64,000 nucleotides of DNA from contig NZ_SIHY01000001.1 of assembly GCF_004320535.1 (NCBI RefSeq), positions 2,232,001 to 2,296,000 on the forward strand, in the 5' to 3' direction. The stretch is from Arthrobacter sp. S41. GTDB lineage: Bacteria; Actinomycetota; Actinomycetes; Actinomycetales; Micrococcaceae. How positions within the stretch are numbered: the stretch's first letter is position 1; every line of letters begins with the position of its first letter. Positions 33,572 to 43,462 of the stretch are shown here, one piece after another. A program made the position numbers and the translations under genes. The notes beneath the pieces are model-generated. The model searched no databases and was not told where the DNA came from. It was given only the letters and a program-made list of their open reading frames with translations.

Positions 33572-34612
33572 TCAACTGCTCACACGCACCGGCGCGGTGC
33601 TGGCGCGATGAATAAATCGGGTCGGAACGATGGAGGTACCCGGCTTTTGCTCACCGGTGCGTAGCTGTTCCAAAATCGCTGCCACACTGCGCCGACCCAC
33701 CTCGGCAAAGTCTTGATGGATGGTGGTTAGCGGAGGTGAGTAAGCGGGGGTATCTGCCGAGTCATCAAACCCGACAACGCTGAGATCCTCGGGGATCCGG
33801 CGACCTGCTTCGGCAGCCGCACGATACAACCCCAAGGCCATCTGGTCATTGGCGCAGAACACCGCGGTGCACTGCGTGTCAGCCACGAGGGTGCGGCCAG
33901 CTTCATACCCGGAGGCAGCGCTCCAGTCTCCGCGCACTATGTCCTTAACTTCAAGCCCGGCCTCAATCAGGGTTTCGCGCCATCCGTCCACACGTCGCTG
34001 CGCTGCGTAGGAGGATTCCGGTCCTGCGAGGTGGCGGATGGTGGTGTGCCCAAGTTCAAGCAGGTGACGTGTTGCTTGCCGTGCACCGTCAGCTTGGTCG
34101 GTGTCCACCACGGTGTAGGCATCACCCGCGTCGGAATCCACCACCACCGTGGGCACCCCGGGAGGCAGTACCACCTTGGCGCGATCGAGCAGGTGAACCT
34201 CGACAATGACCGCTACCGCGTCAACCGCCAGCTCTTCCAGGCGCCCAAAAGCATGCTCCACGCCGCTTTGGGTTGGAAGGTCTACCGGAATCAGGGTGAC
34301 CGCATAACCAGCTTTGGCCGCTGCGACAGAAATCGCCTGGATGGTTCGATGATTACCCACTGCTTCGAGTGAAAAGGTAATGACCCCGATGGTATGAAAG
34401 GAGCCCAGCTTCAGTGCCCGAGCGGCACTGTTGGGCCGGTATCCCAACTCATCCATGGCCTTGAGCACCAGTTCCCGGGTTTGCGGAATGACACCTTGAT
34501 AGCCATTGGAAACCCGTGACACGGTCTGGGCCGAGACCCCGGCACGACGCGCCACGTCCCCCATGGAAACATGGCGCTTTCGTCCCTCACGGGGGGCTTT
34601 TCCACTAGTCAT
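33572..34612 (-). CDS. LacI-family regulator of the galactoside operon
   Basis: This 346-residue regulator has HTH SMGDVARRAGVSAQTVSRVSNG (about 16-37), then a sugar-binding domain (DLSVVGFDDSADTPAYSPPLTTIHQ). It is transcribed divergently from the ABC importer/beta-galactosidase operon. The perfect palindrome ATGTTTACGTAAACAT lies between them, so it likely represses that operon until a galactoside or its product binds. Confidence 0.9.
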   Translation of the reverse strand: MTSGKAPREGRKRHVSMGDVARRAGVSAQTVSRVSNGYQGVIPQTRELVLKAMDELGYRPNSAARALKLGSFHTIGVITFSLEAVGNHRTIQAISVAAAKAGYAVTLIPVDLPTQSGVEHAFGRLEELAVDAVAVIVEVHLLDRAKVVLPPGVPTVVVDSDAGDAYTVVDTDQADGARQATRHLLELGHTTIRHLAGPESSYAAQRRVDGWRETLIEAGLEVKDIVRGDWSAASGYEAGRTLVADTQCTAVFCANDQMALGLYRAAAEAGRRIPEDLSVVGFDDSADTPAYSPPLTTIHQDFAEVGRRSVAAILEQLRTGEQKPGTSIVPTRFIHRASTAPVRVSS

Positions 34613-34674
34613 AACTCACAGATTACCGTCGAAAACATTTTTAAGGGTTGGCGTAACCCAAATCACACTTTAGG

Positions 34675-34690
34675 ATGTTTACGTAAACAT
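34675..34690. promoter_or_regulatory. LacI operator of the beta-galactoside operon
   Basis: ATGTTTACGTAAACAT is a perfect 16-bp palindrome, 44 bp upstream of the first permease gene and about 60 bp from the lacI start. Confidence 0.75.
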
Positions 34691-34733
34691 CGCCTCGCCT
34701 ACTTAGGGCGAATGGGCCGAACTAAGGATCTAC

Positions 34734-35693
34734 ATGAGCAATACCATCACGACGCCAACGGCTCACACGCCACCGTCCTCACCGGGTGCACCAGTTACCC
34801 CGAGGCGGCGTCGTCAACGCACTTTCGCAACACGTACGAGGTGGACCGGCTGGGGATTCCTCGCACCATTTATGGCCGTCTTCATTCTGGTGTTCATCGC
34901 ACCGATCATCTACTCGATCTACCTGAGCCTGTTCCACACCCAATTGGTTGGCGGCACCTCCTTTGTAGGATTCGACAACTATGTTCGTGCCTTTAGTGAT
35001 CCAGTCTTCTGGGGCGGGCTGCTGCGAGTTTCCCTGTTCCTGGCCATCCAAGTTCCCATCATGCTGGGCATCTCGTTGCTCGTGGCCTTAGCCGTGGACT
35101 CCGGACGACTTTATGGGTCGGATTTTTTTAGAATTTCCATCTTCCTGCCCTACGCCGTTCCCGCGGTGGTCGCCAGCTTAATGTGGGGCTTCATGTACGG
35201 CAGGCGCTTTGGTCTGGTCGGGCAACTCAACGAGTTCTTCGGGTGGGACATCCCAGACTTACTCGGTCCGCAGATCGTCTTGGCTTCCATCGGCAACATC
35301 GTGACCTGGGAATTTGTCGGCTACAACATGCTCATCTTCTACGCAGCGTTGCGTGTCATCCCCTCCTCGCTGTATGAGGCGGCAGCCATCGACGGAGCTG
35401 GCCAGTGGCGAGTGATCACCGCCATCAAGATTCCAGCCATCCGCGGCGCACTGGTAGTGGCCACGATCTTCTCGATCATTGGCAGCTTCCAGCTGTTCAA
35501 CGAGCCGAGCATCTTGCAAGCCTTGGCCCCGAACGCCATCACCTCCACCTACACCCCGAACCTCTACGCCTACTCACTGTCCTTCTCCGGACAACAGCAG
35601 AACTACTCAGCCACCGTGGCCATCATCATGGGTCTAATCACCATGGTGATCGCCTACGTTGTGCAGCTGCGTGGCATGCGGAAGGACGCCTAA
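34734..35693 (+). CDS. Galactoside ABC importer permease (MalF type)
   Basis: This 319-residue inner-membrane permease of the CUT1 family has a cytoplasmic N-terminus of about 40 residues, six hydrophobic segments and the EAA loop EAAAIDGAGQWRVITAIKIPAIR, which contacts the ATPase. AAGGAT precedes the ATG. It forms an importer with the next two genes. No dedicated ATPase is encoded here, so a shared MsiK-type ATPase elsewhere is expected, as in other actinobacteria. Confidence 0.9.
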   Translation: MSNTITTPTAHTPPSSPGAPVTPRRRRQRTFATRTRWTGWGFLAPFMAVFILVFIAPIIYSIYLSLFHTQLVGGTSFVGFDNYVRAFSDPVFWGGLLRVSLFLAIQVPIMLGISLLVALAVDSGRLYGSDFFRISIFLPYAVPAVVASLMWGFMYGRRFGLVGQLNEFFGWDIPDLLGPQIVLASIGNIVTWEFVGYNMLIFYAALRVIPSSLYEAAAIDGAGQWRVITAIKIPAIRGALVVATIFSIIGSFQLFNEPSILQALAPNAITSTYTPNLYAYSLSFSGQQQNYSATVAIIMGLITMVIAYVVQLRGMRKDA

Positions 35694-35695
35694 GC

Positions 35696-36601
35696 ATGTC
35701 TTTAACAACTCTGCGCCCCGCAACGACGCGCGGCCGCGGGAAACTGGAAACCCCCAGTCAGCCCAAGCGCAACCTACTGCTGACCATCGTGACCGGCATT
35801 GTGTTGGTGTATTCGCTCATTCCGCTGATCTGGCTGCTGATCAATAGCACCAAATCTCAAGCCGATCTCTTCTCCACCTTTGGTCTCTGGTTTGGTCACG
35901 ACTTCAACTTCTTTGAAAACCTCACTCGCGCACTGACCTACGACGATGGCATTTTCCTTCGCTGGCTGGGCAACACCCTGCTCTACGTTGTGATTGGAGC
36001 CGGCGGTGCCACCCTGCTGGCAGTGCTCGGCGGTTACGCACTGGCCAAGTTCAACTTCCCCGGGAAGAAAGCCGTATTTGCCATCGTTATTGGCGCGGTT
36101 GCCGTGCCGGGTACCGCATTGGCCGTTCCGACCTTCTGGATGTTCAGCCGTTTGAGCCTGACCGATACCCCGTGGGCAATCATCATTCCCTCGCTGATCT
36201 CACCTTTCGGCCTGTACCTCATGTGGTCCTTTGCCAAGGAATCCATTCCCGCAGATCTGATGGAAGCTGCACGCATCGACGGTGCGAGCGAATTCCGTAC
36301 CTTCTGGCAGGTCTGCCTGCCACTACTGGCCCCGGGTACCGTCACCGTTTTGCTCTTCACCATGGTGGCCACCTGGAACAACTACTTCCTGCCGCTGATT
36401 ATGCTGCGCGATTCCGATTGGTTCCCCCTAACTCTGGGACTGAACCAGTGGAACTCGCAGGCTGCTACCGCTGGCGGCCAAGCAATTTTTGATCTAGTCC
36501 TCATGGGCTCACTGCTAACGATCGTCCCGCTGATCATCGCCTTCCTCTTCCTCCAGCGCTACTGGCAGTCCGGCCTCTCGGCCGGCGGCGTCAAGGAATA
36601 A
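35696..36601 (+). CDS. Galactoside ABC importer permease (MalG type)
   Basis: This 301-residue CUT1 permease has an EAA loop in MEAARIDGASEFRTFWQVCLP and six membrane segments. The frame continues 97 codons upstream inside the preceding gene, but ATG at 35696, 2 nt after the previous stop, is the sensible start and gives normal length. It partners the MalF-type permease. Confidence 0.9.
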   Translation: MSLTTLRPATTRGRGKLETPSQPKRNLLLTIVTGIVLVYSLIPLIWLLINSTKSQADLFSTFGLWFGHDFNFFENLTRALTYDDGIFLRWLGNTLLYVVIGAGGATLLAVLGGYALAKFNFPGKKAVFAIVIGAVAVPGTALAVPTFWMFSRLSLTDTPWAIIIPSLISPFGLYLMWSFAKESIPADLMEAARIDGASEFRTFWQVCLPLLAPGTVTVLLFTMVATWNNYFLPLIMLRDSDWFPLTLGLNQWNSQAATAGGQAIFDLVLMGSLLTIVPLIIAFLFLQRYWQSGLSAGGVKE

Positions 36602-36651
36602 CCAACAAATAAATACCGAGTTTTTCAACCCAACGAACGGGGAACACCACC

Positions 36652-37956
36652 ATGTCAACGAAGACAACCCGCCGCCTGCTCGCCGGCACCGCCCTGGCAC
36701 TGTCCGCCGCACTCGGACTCACCGCCTGCGGTGTCGGCCAGGACCCCAGTAAGGCCGCCGCCGAGGGCGGGGAACTGACCATTTGGGCGTGGGAACCCAC
36801 ACTCAAAAAGGTCGTCGAAGCGTACGAGGAAGAACACCCCGAGGTAAAAATTGATCTCGTGAACGTCGGCACCGGCAATGACCAGTACACCGCCGTGCAA
36901 AACGCCATCAGCGCTGGTTCCGGTGGCCCAGATATCGCCCAGCTCGAGTACTTCGCCATGGGCCAGTTTGAGCTCAGCGAATCTCTGGCGGAACTCAACG
37001 AATTTGGTGCGGACAAGCTGGCTGACCAGTTCGCCACCGGACCATGGGAAGGGATGAGTACCGACTCCAAGGTCTACGGACTGCCGATGGATTCCGGTCC
37101 GATGGCCCTGTTCTACAACGCGGCCCTGTTCAAGAAGCACAACATCGACGTACCAAAAACCTGGGAGCAGTACGCGGCGGCAGCTCGTAAGCTGCATGAG
37201 GCAGACCCCAAGTCCTACATGGTCAACGACACCGGCGACGCTGGCTTCATCACCTCATTGATCTGGCAGGCTGGCGGCAAGCCATTCACCACGCAAGGCA
37301 CCGAGGTCGGCATCAACCTGAACGATGAAGGTGCCCAAAAGGTCACCAAGCTCTGGCAGCCATTGCTCGATGACAAGATGGTCGCTCCCATCACCTCCTG
37401 GAGCGACGAGTGGTACAAGGGTCTGGGTGACGGAACCATTGCTTCCTTGGTGACCGGCGCATGGATGCCAGCCAATATGGAATCTGGCGTAGCTGAAGGT
37501 TCCGGAGACTGGAAAGTTGCTCCCATGCCACAGTGGGAAGACGGAAATATGGCCACCGCAGAAAACGGGGGCAGCGGTTTGAGTGTCCTGAAGGACAGCA
37601 AGAATGCCGCTTTGGCCTATGACTTCCTAGAATTCGCCACCGTTGGTGAAGGTGCGGATCTGCGCATCAGCCAGGGCGCCTTCCCGGCAACCACCAAGGA
37701 TTTGAACGACGAGGAATTCTTGAACCGTAAGTTCGACTACTTCGGCGGACAGCAGATCAACAAGGTCCTCTCCGATTCTTCGGCCAACGTGGTTCCGGGC
37801 TGGTCCTACCTGCCATTCCAGGCGTACGCCAACAGCATCTTTAATGACACCGCGGGCAAGGCCTACATCTCAAACACCACCTTGAGTGACGGACTGGGCC
37901 AGTGGCAGAAGTCGCTGCAGACCTACGCCACCGACCAGGGCTTCACCGCCAAGTAA
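36652..37956 (+). CDS. Galactoside ABC importer substrate-binding lipoprotein
   Basis: This 434-residue exported lipoprotein of the extracellular solute-binding family 1 has Arg-rich start, hydrophobic core and lipobox GLTAC with Cys at about residue 26. The mature part begins LTIWAWEPTLKKVVEAYEEEHPEVKI, typical of the family. It sits between the permeases and GH42, so its ligand is probably lactose, a galacto-oligosaccharide or another beta-galactoside. Confidence 0.9.
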   Translation: MSTKTTRRLLAGTALALSAALGLTACGVGQDPSKAAAEGGELTIWAWEPTLKKVVEAYEEEHPEVKIDLVNVGTGNDQYTAVQNAISAGSGGPDIAQLEYFAMGQFELSESLAELNEFGADKLADQFATGPWEGMSTDSKVYGLPMDSGPMALFYNAALFKKHNIDVPKTWEQYAAAARKLHEADPKSYMVNDTGDAGFITSLIWQAGGKPFTTQGTEVGINLNDEGAQKVTKLWQPLLDDKMVAPITSWSDEWYKGLGDGTIASLVTGAWMPANMESGVAEGSGDWKVAPMPQWEDGNMATAENGGSGLSVLKDSKNAALAYDFLEFATVGEGADLRISQGAFPATTKDLNDEEFLNRKFDYFGGQQINKVLSDSSANVVPGWSYLPFQAYANSIFNDTAGKAYISNTTLSDGLGQWQKSLQTYATDQGFTAK

Positions 37957-38053
37957 CCACGCACTACCCCGCGCCACCGCCGGGGCAGAACAGTTTCTGT
38001 CCCGGCCACGGCGCTCCACCCCCATCACACACATTGATCCAGGAGAACACTCC

Positions 38054-40096
38054 ATGCAACACCACCGCTGGTTGCGCACCCCCGCTTCAAAGCAACCACG
38101 CCTTTCATTCGGTGCCGACTACAACCCCGAACAGTGGCCGCGCGAGGTCTGGGATGAAGACGTCGCACTTATGACTCAGGCAGGGGTGGATGTAGTCAGT
38201 GTCGCCATTTTCTCTTGGGCGAAGCTACAGCCAACCGAAAACAGCTGGGACTTCGAATGGCTCGACGAAGTCATAGACCTGCTGCACGCCAATGGCATCG
38301 GCGTGGATCTGGCCACCGCCACCGCCTCCCCGCCAGCATGGTTGAGCATGTTGCACCCAGAAATCCTGCCGGTGACCAGTGAAGGAAACACCCTCTGGCA
38401 AGGTGGACGTCAGCACTGGCGCCCCACCAGCCCGATCTTCCGCAAGTACTCCCTCGCACTGGTAGAAAAGTTAGCCGAGCGCTATAAAGACCATCCGGCG
38501 ATTGTCGCCTGGCACGTAAATAACGAGCTAGGTTGCCACAATGCCTACGACTATTCCGATGATGCTGCCGTAGCCTTCCGCGACTGGCTCCGTAAACGTT
38601 ACGGGAGCATTGAAGCGCTGAACCACGCCTGGGGCACCGCCTTCTGGGCCCAGCAATACGGCAGCTTTGAGCAGATCCTGCCACCACGGCAAGCCGCCGC
38701 GTTCCCCAATCCCACCCAGCAGCTGGACTTCTCCCGCTTCAGCTCCGACGCATTGAAGCACTACCTCTCGTCGGAACGAGAAGTGCTCCGACGCATCACC
38801 CCGAAGATTCCGGTGACCACCAACTTCATGATCATGGGTGAGACCGGATTTGCGGACTACGCCGACTGGGCGCAAGAAGTGGACTTCGTTTCCAACGACC
38901 ACTACCGTCAACCCGCTGAGCGTTCGCGCGATGAACTCGGCTTCTCTGCCGCACTGACCTCCGGGGTGGCGCACGGCGAACCGTGGTTCCTGATGGAGCA
39001 TTCAACCAGTGCGGTGAATTGGCAACCGATCAACCGACCTAAGGCCCCGGGAGAACTGACCCGCGATTCCTTAACTCACGTGGCTCATGGTGCCGACGCG
39101 GTCTGCTACTTCCAGTGGCGCCAGTCAGCTGCCGGTGCGGAGAAGTTCCACTCGGCCATGGTTCCGCATGCCGGCGCTGACTCTCGACTTTTCCGTGATG
39201 TGGTGGGCCTCGGTGAGCGACTTGGCCAGCTCGGCCCCGTGTTGGGTAGCAACCGGGCGCCATCTCAGGTGGCGATCCTCTTTGATTGGCAGTCGTGGTG
39301 GGGCAGCGAATTAGACTCACACCCCACCGATCGGCTGCGCTACCGTGAGGAAGCCTTCGCCTGGTGGTGCGCGCTAATCGACATGGGCGTTCGTGCCGAT
39401 GTGATGCCGGTAAGCCACGACTTCTCCGGTTACGACATGGTCATCGCACCGGTGCTGTACTCGGTGCCAAAGCCTCTGGCCCAACGCTTGGAAGGCTATG
39501 TTCAGGCTGGCGGACACCTTGTCACCACCTACTTCTCTGGCATCGTTGATGAAAACGACCATGCCTGGCTCGGCGGCTACCCAGGCGCCTTGCGCGATGT
39601 ACTTGGCATCCGTGTTGAGGAGTTCCGTCCCCTGCACCCAGGCGAAACTGTGTCACTGGGTTCGGCTCCTGGCCAAGGCGAGTTGTGGACCGAGATTGTT
39701 GATATCACCGCAGAAAACGTCAGCGTGCTGGCCAGTTTTGAGCAGGATGAGGAACTCGGCGGCCGGCCAGCGGTGACCAGACGCGTCTTGGCATCTGGCA
39801 GTGCCAGCTACGTTGCAACCCGACTAGATTCTGCTGCCCGCACGGCGGTGCTAGGCAAGTTGTTGGACGCTGCAGGTATCGTCTCCGAACTTCCAGAACA
39901 CCTGCGTGGTCAGGTTGAATTTGCCCTGCGCCGCGGCGAGAAGTCGGACTTTGCCTTCCTGATCAACCGAACCAACACCGAACTGAGCCTGGACGGTGTT
40001 GAAGGCCAGATCATTGGTTCGGCGGATGCTCCGGGTGCCAAGGGAACCCTGGGCGGCCGGGAAGTTGCGGTATTTGAACTGTCCCGCAATAACTAA
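38054..40096 (+). CDS. Beta-galactosidase, GH42 family
   Basis: This 680-residue cytoplasmic glycosidase releases galactose from beta-galactosides. GH42 features are the start SFGADYNPEQWPREVW, acid/base Glu in HVNNELGCHN (about residue 158) and nucleophile Glu in FLMEHSTSAVNW (about 315). Trimerisation and C-terminal beta domains follow at normal length. The frame is open 56 codons upstream but overlaps the previous gene; ATG 38054 with AGGAG is chosen. No signal peptide, so substrate must be imported first. Confidence 0.94.
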   Translation: MQHHRWLRTPASKQPRLSFGADYNPEQWPREVWDEDVALMTQAGVDVVSVAIFSWAKLQPTENSWDFEWLDEVIDLLHANGIGVDLATATASPPAWLSMLHPEILPVTSEGNTLWQGGRQHWRPTSPIFRKYSLALVEKLAERYKDHPAIVAWHVNNELGCHNAYDYSDDAAVAFRDWLRKRYGSIEALNHAWGTAFWAQQYGSFEQILPPRQAAAFPNPTQQLDFSRFSSDALKHYLSSEREVLRRITPKIPVTTNFMIMGETGFADYADWAQEVDFVSNDHYRQPAERSRDELGFSAALTSGVAHGEPWFLMEHSTSAVNWQPINRPKAPGELTRDSLTHVAHGADAVCYFQWRQSAAGAEKFHSAMVPHAGADSRLFRDVVGLGERLGQLGPVLGSNRAPSQVAILFDWQSWWGSELDSHPTDRLRYREEAFAWWCALIDMGVRADVMPVSHDFSGYDMVIAPVLYSVPKPLAQRLEGYVQAGGHLVTTYFSGIVDENDHAWLGGYPGALRDVLGIRVEEFRPLHPGETVSLGSAPGQGELWTEIVDITAENVSVLASFEQDEELGGRPAVTRRVLASGSASYVATRLDSAARTAVLGKLLDAAGIVSELPEHLRGQVEFALRRGEKSDFAFLINRTNTELSLDGVEGQIIGSADAPGAKGTLGGREVAVFELSRNN

Positions 40097-40106
40097 CTGC
40101 GGAACC

Positions 40107-40158
40107 ACAAAGATCATGCGAGGTGCCCCCTTTCGGGGGCAGCTCGCATGATCTTTGT
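40107..40158. terminator. Bidirectional terminator
   Basis: Arms ACAAAGATCATGCGAG/CTCGCATGATCTTTGT enclose an inner GCCCCC-TTTC-GGGGGC hairpin, between GH42 and convergent galE. Confidence 0.85.
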
Positions 40159-40179
40159 AATTAACTGTTAGGTGACGAT

Positions 40180-41142
40180 TTACGCTCGGGATTGTGAGGC
40201 CCGGTGGGCGCTCTGAACCATCTCTTCGAGGCTATGGCGCATCTGCCAGTCCAAGTCACGAGCGGCCAACTGTCCGTCAGCAACAATTCGCGCCGGATCG
40301 CCCGGGCGGCGTGCTTCTTCTATTGCGGTGAATTGGATACCGGTCACCTTGGCTACCGCGTCCATGATTTCTCGCACGGAAACACCGTCGCCAGAGCCCA
40401 GGTTGTACACCGGTTCCAGTTTGGTGCCTGCTTCCAACTTTTTCGCTGCCTCAACGTGCGCCAACGCCAAATCGGCCACGTGCACGTAGTCGCGCACGCA
40501 GGTGCCGTCCGCGGTGTCGTAGTCGGTACCGAAGATCTTCGGTGTCTTGGATTCGTTGAGAGCTTTGAATACCAGCGGGAACAAGTTGTGCGGGCTGGCG
40601 TCGTACAGCTCTTCGCTGCCCGAACCCACCACGTTGAAGTAACGCAGCGAGGTGTGCTTCAGCCCCGTCGCCACGGCCTGATCACGAATCAGCCATTCAC
40701 CAATGAGCTTGCTTTGACCATAAGGAGATTCCGGGAAGGTTCCGGTGTTCTCGGTGACCAGCTCAACCGATGGGGTGCCATACACAGCCGCAGATGAAGA
40801 GAAAACGATATTCTGCACCCGCGCGTTTTCCATAGCCCGAAGTAGGTTGGCGGTGCCGGTGACGTTTTGTTCAAAAGTCAGCAACGGATTTTTTACCGAT
40901 TCGCCCGCGTACTTGTAACCGGCCAAGTGGATCACGCCGGTGATGTCATGGCGCTTCATGATTTCGGTGAGCTTTTCGGTATCCAGCACATTGACCGAAT
41001 AAAAAGGTAGCTCGTTGGCAACAAATCCGCGGACACCGCTGGACATGGAATCAACAATGACCGGGTTCATTGAAGCCTGCTCCAATGAACGCACTACATG
41101 CGATCCGATGTATCCAGCTCCGCCGGTAACTAACCAACTCAT
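40180..41142 (-). CDS. galE: UDP-glucose 4-epimerase GalE
   Basis: This 320-residue extended SDR interconverts UDP-galactose and UDP-glucose. NAD motif TGGAGYIGSHV (about 6-16), Ser in FSSSAAVYG and catalytic YxxxK in PYGQSK are visible. It is the last gene of the galT-galK-galE operon, and the galK stop overlaps its start by 4 nt. Length is slightly short of the usual 330-340. Confidence 0.94.
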   Translation of the reverse strand: MSWLVTGGAGYIGSHVVRSLEQASMNPVIVDSMSSGVRGFVANELPFYSVNVLDTEKLTEIMKRHDITGVIHLAGYKYAGESVKNPLLTFEQNVTGTANLLRAMENARVQNIVFSSSAAVYGTPSVELVTENTGTFPESPYGQSKLIGEWLIRDQAVATGLKHTSLRYFNVVGSGSEELYDASPHNLFPLVFKALNESKTPKIFGTDYDTADGTCVRDYVHVADLALAHVEAAKKLEAGTKLEPVYNLGSGDGVSVREIMDAVAKVTGIQFTAIEEARRPGDPARIVADGQLAARDLDWQMRHSLEEMVQSAHRASQSRA

Positions 41143-42335
41143 GCGCGGCCCGCTCCTTGATCTGCAACGACAGTGAAAATATTCGGGGCTTTAAAGCCGG
41201 CCTGGGCAAATGCTTCCAGGACCGCTTGGCTAACCGTTTCGATCTGCTCCCGATGGATCAGTGCAATGGAACTTCCACCAAAACCGCCACCGGTCATCCG
41301 CGCACCAATTGCCCCGGCTGCTAGTGATGCTTCAACGGCAGTATCTAGCTCTTCGCAGGAAATCTCGTAGTCATCACGCATCGAAACGTGTGATTGGTAC
41401 AAAAGCTTGCCAACGGCCTGCAGATCCCCGGCTTCCAGCGCCTGCACGGTGTCCAACACTCGCTGATTTTCGGTGACAATATGCTTTGCTCGTCGACGAA
41501 CCAGCTCATCTTCAATGACCTGTAGCTCATCAACAGTTCCCACATCACGCAGTGAAGGGACCCGCAAGATCTCAGCTGCTTGTTCACAACTACGTCGACG
41601 TGCGGCATAACCACCATCTACATGTGAATGCTCCACACGGGTATCGATGACCAATACCACCGCGTCGTTCTGTGCCAGTGGCAACGGTACCGCGCGAGAT
41701 TCCATGGATCGGCAATCGAGGAACAAGGCATTCTCAGCACGAGACATCAACGAAGCACTTTGGTCCATGATGCCGGTCGGAGCGCCAACAAATTCGTTTT
41801 CGGCCCGCTGCGTTAGTTGAGCCATCTGAGTGTGTGAAAGCCCCAGATCATACAGATCTTTCAGTGCCACGATGGTGCTGACTTCCAAAGCGTGTGAGGA
41901 CGATAGCCCTGAACCCACTGGCACATCGGAATCCACCAGCAGTTCAAAGCCAGAGATCTCAACGTCGTCCAACTGGTTTAGTGCCCACACCACAGCGGTT
42001 GGATAGGCGGCCCAGCCAGAAACGGACTGAGGTGTCAGCCCATCAAGTGGCACGCTGGTGACCTTGGGATCTTCATCTGCACCGTAGGTTGACGCTAGGT
42101 TCAGTTCGTTCGCCGAATGCTCAAACTGTGCCTTGCGACGAATCGCCACCAACGCATTTTTATCAATGGCAAAAGGAAGCACATAGCCCAGGTTGTAGTC
42201 GGTGTGCTCACCGATCAGATTTACCCGCCCCGGCGCACGCCAGATACCTTCCGGGTGACGTCCGTAAAGTTTCAAGAACTTCTGACGCAGGTTTTCGATT
42301 CGTCCTGCTGGTTCGTGGATTTCGCTGTTGCTCAA
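41139..42335 (-). CDS. galK: Galactokinase GalK
   Basis: This 398-residue GHMP kinase phosphorylates galactose at C1. The galactokinase signature PGRVNLIGEHTDYN (about 36-49), ATP-binding PVGSGLSSSHALEV and C-terminal GARMTGGGFGGSSIAL are present. It starts with TTG, overlapping the galT stop (TTGA). Middle gene of the Leloir operon. Confidence 0.95.
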   Translation of the reverse strand: MSNSEIHEPAGRIENLRQKFLKLYGRHPEGIWRAPGRVNLIGEHTDYNLGYVLPFAIDKNALVAIRRKAQFEHSANELNLASTYGADEDPKVTSVPLDGLTPQSVSGWAAYPTAVVWALNQLDDVEISGFELLVDSDVPVGSGLSSSHALEVSTIVALKDLYDLGLSHTQMAQLTQRAENEFVGAPTGIMDQSASLMSRAENALFLDCRSMESRAVPLPLAQNDAVVLVIDTRVEHSHVDGGYAARRRSCEQAAEILRVPSLRDVGTVDELQVIEDELVRRRAKHIVTENQRVLDTVQALEAGDLQAVGKLLYQSHVSMRDDYEISCEELDTAVEASLAAGAIGARMTGGGFGGSSIALIHREQIETVSQAVLEAFAQAGFKAPNIFTVVADQGAGRA

Positions 42336-43462
42336 AGCGACACCTCTCGCAATCTTGCTGCCGTCTGTTCCGGCGTAATGTCATTGATAAATGCACCCAT
42401 GGCGGCCTCAGAGCCGGCCAAGAACTTCAGCTTGTCCGCAGCACGTCGTGGGCTGGTCAGCTGTAGGTGCAATCGGGTGGCAGCCCTGTCCGCTTCGTTA
42501 ATCGGTGCCTGATGCCAGGCGGCAATGTACGGGGTAGGCGTGTCATAGAGACCATCAAAACGACGCAAGAGATCGCGGTACATGATCGCTAATTCGTCTT
42601 TTTCTTCCTTATTCAACGCCGCAAAGTCTGGAACATGGCGGTGCGGAACCAGGTGAGCTTCCAACGGCCAGCGCGCTGCATACGGAACAAACACAGTGAA
42701 GTGTTCCCCACGAGCAACAATTCGCGATCCATCCTCGATTTCAGATTCAAGGATCTGTCCCAGCAACGTCTTTTGCGTCTGTGCGTAGTATTCGCGCGCT
42801 TGTTCAGCGATCTTTTTTGCCGTCGGGGTCACGTAAGGATAAGCGTAAATCTGGCCATGAGGATGGTGCAGGGTCACGCCAATATCCTGGCCGCGATTTT
42901 CAAAGATGAAAACTTGTTCAATGCCCTCCATCGCTGAAAGCTCACGAGTTCGATGAGCCCAGGCGTCCACCACGGTGCGTGCCCGATCATCGGTCAGCGA
43001 GCCAAAAGAACCGGCATGGTCAGAGGTGAATACAACCACTTCGCAACGCCCCACAGCGCTCAGTGGCTGTTCAGGTAGCGTCCCGTCAGCTGCAGGTGCT
43101 GGCACCCGGCCAAGAGCAGGGCCGAGCGATGGGAAGCGGTTTTCGAAGACCACTACGTCAAATTCCTCGGCGGGAATCTCACTGTGTCGCGCCCCGACGC
43201 TCGGGCACAGTGGGCACTGGTCCTTGGGAGGAAGGTAGGTGCGTGACTGGCGGTGCGCCGCCACGGCCACCCAGTCTCCGGTCAAACGGTCAAAACGTAG
43301 CTCTCCGGGCTCGCCGCGCGGATCTAGTTCACGTTCGTCGTTGATCTGTTGCGGGAGTGTGCTGCCGGGATCTGCAAAAAACACTGACTCGCGTCCGTCA
43401 GCTAAGCGATGACTTATCCAATGTTCAGCGAGCGTCTCGGACTCGATGTTTTTGACTACCAT
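42332..43462 (-). CDS. galT: Galactose-1-phosphate uridylyltransferase GalT
   Basis: This 376-residue HIT-superfamily enzyme exchanges UMP between UDP-glucose and galactose 1-phosphate. The active-site HPHGQ lies in TLHHPHGQIYAYPY (about 200), and the zinc Cys pair in QCPLCPS (about 81-87). Start and stop overlap the DeoR gene and galK, respectively, so the operon deoR-galT-galK-galE is tightly coupled. Confidence 0.95.
   Translation of the reverse strand: MVVKNIESETLAEHWISHRLADGRESVFFADPGSTLPQQINDERELDPRGEPGELRFDRLTGDWVAVAAHRQSRTYLPPKDQCPLCPSVGARHSEIPAEEFDVVVFENRFPSLGPALGRVPAPAADGTLPEQPLSAVGRCEVVVFTSDHAGSFGSLTDDRARTVVDAWAHRTRELSAMEGIEQVFIFENRGQDIGVTLHHPHGQIYAYPYVTPTAKKIAEQAREYYAQTQKTLLGQILESEIEDGSRIVARGEHFTVFVPYAARWPLEAHLVPHRHVPDFAALNKEEKDELAIMYRDLLRRFDGLYDTPTPYIAAWHQAPINEADRAATRLHLQLTSPRRAADKLKFLAGSEAAMGAFINDITPEQTAARLREVSL

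Noticed and set aside
37886-38053. Upstream extension of the GH42 frame
   Set aside because: It overlaps the end of the binding-protein gene and lies before a good AGGAG-ATG; GH42 proteins begin near the chosen ATG.
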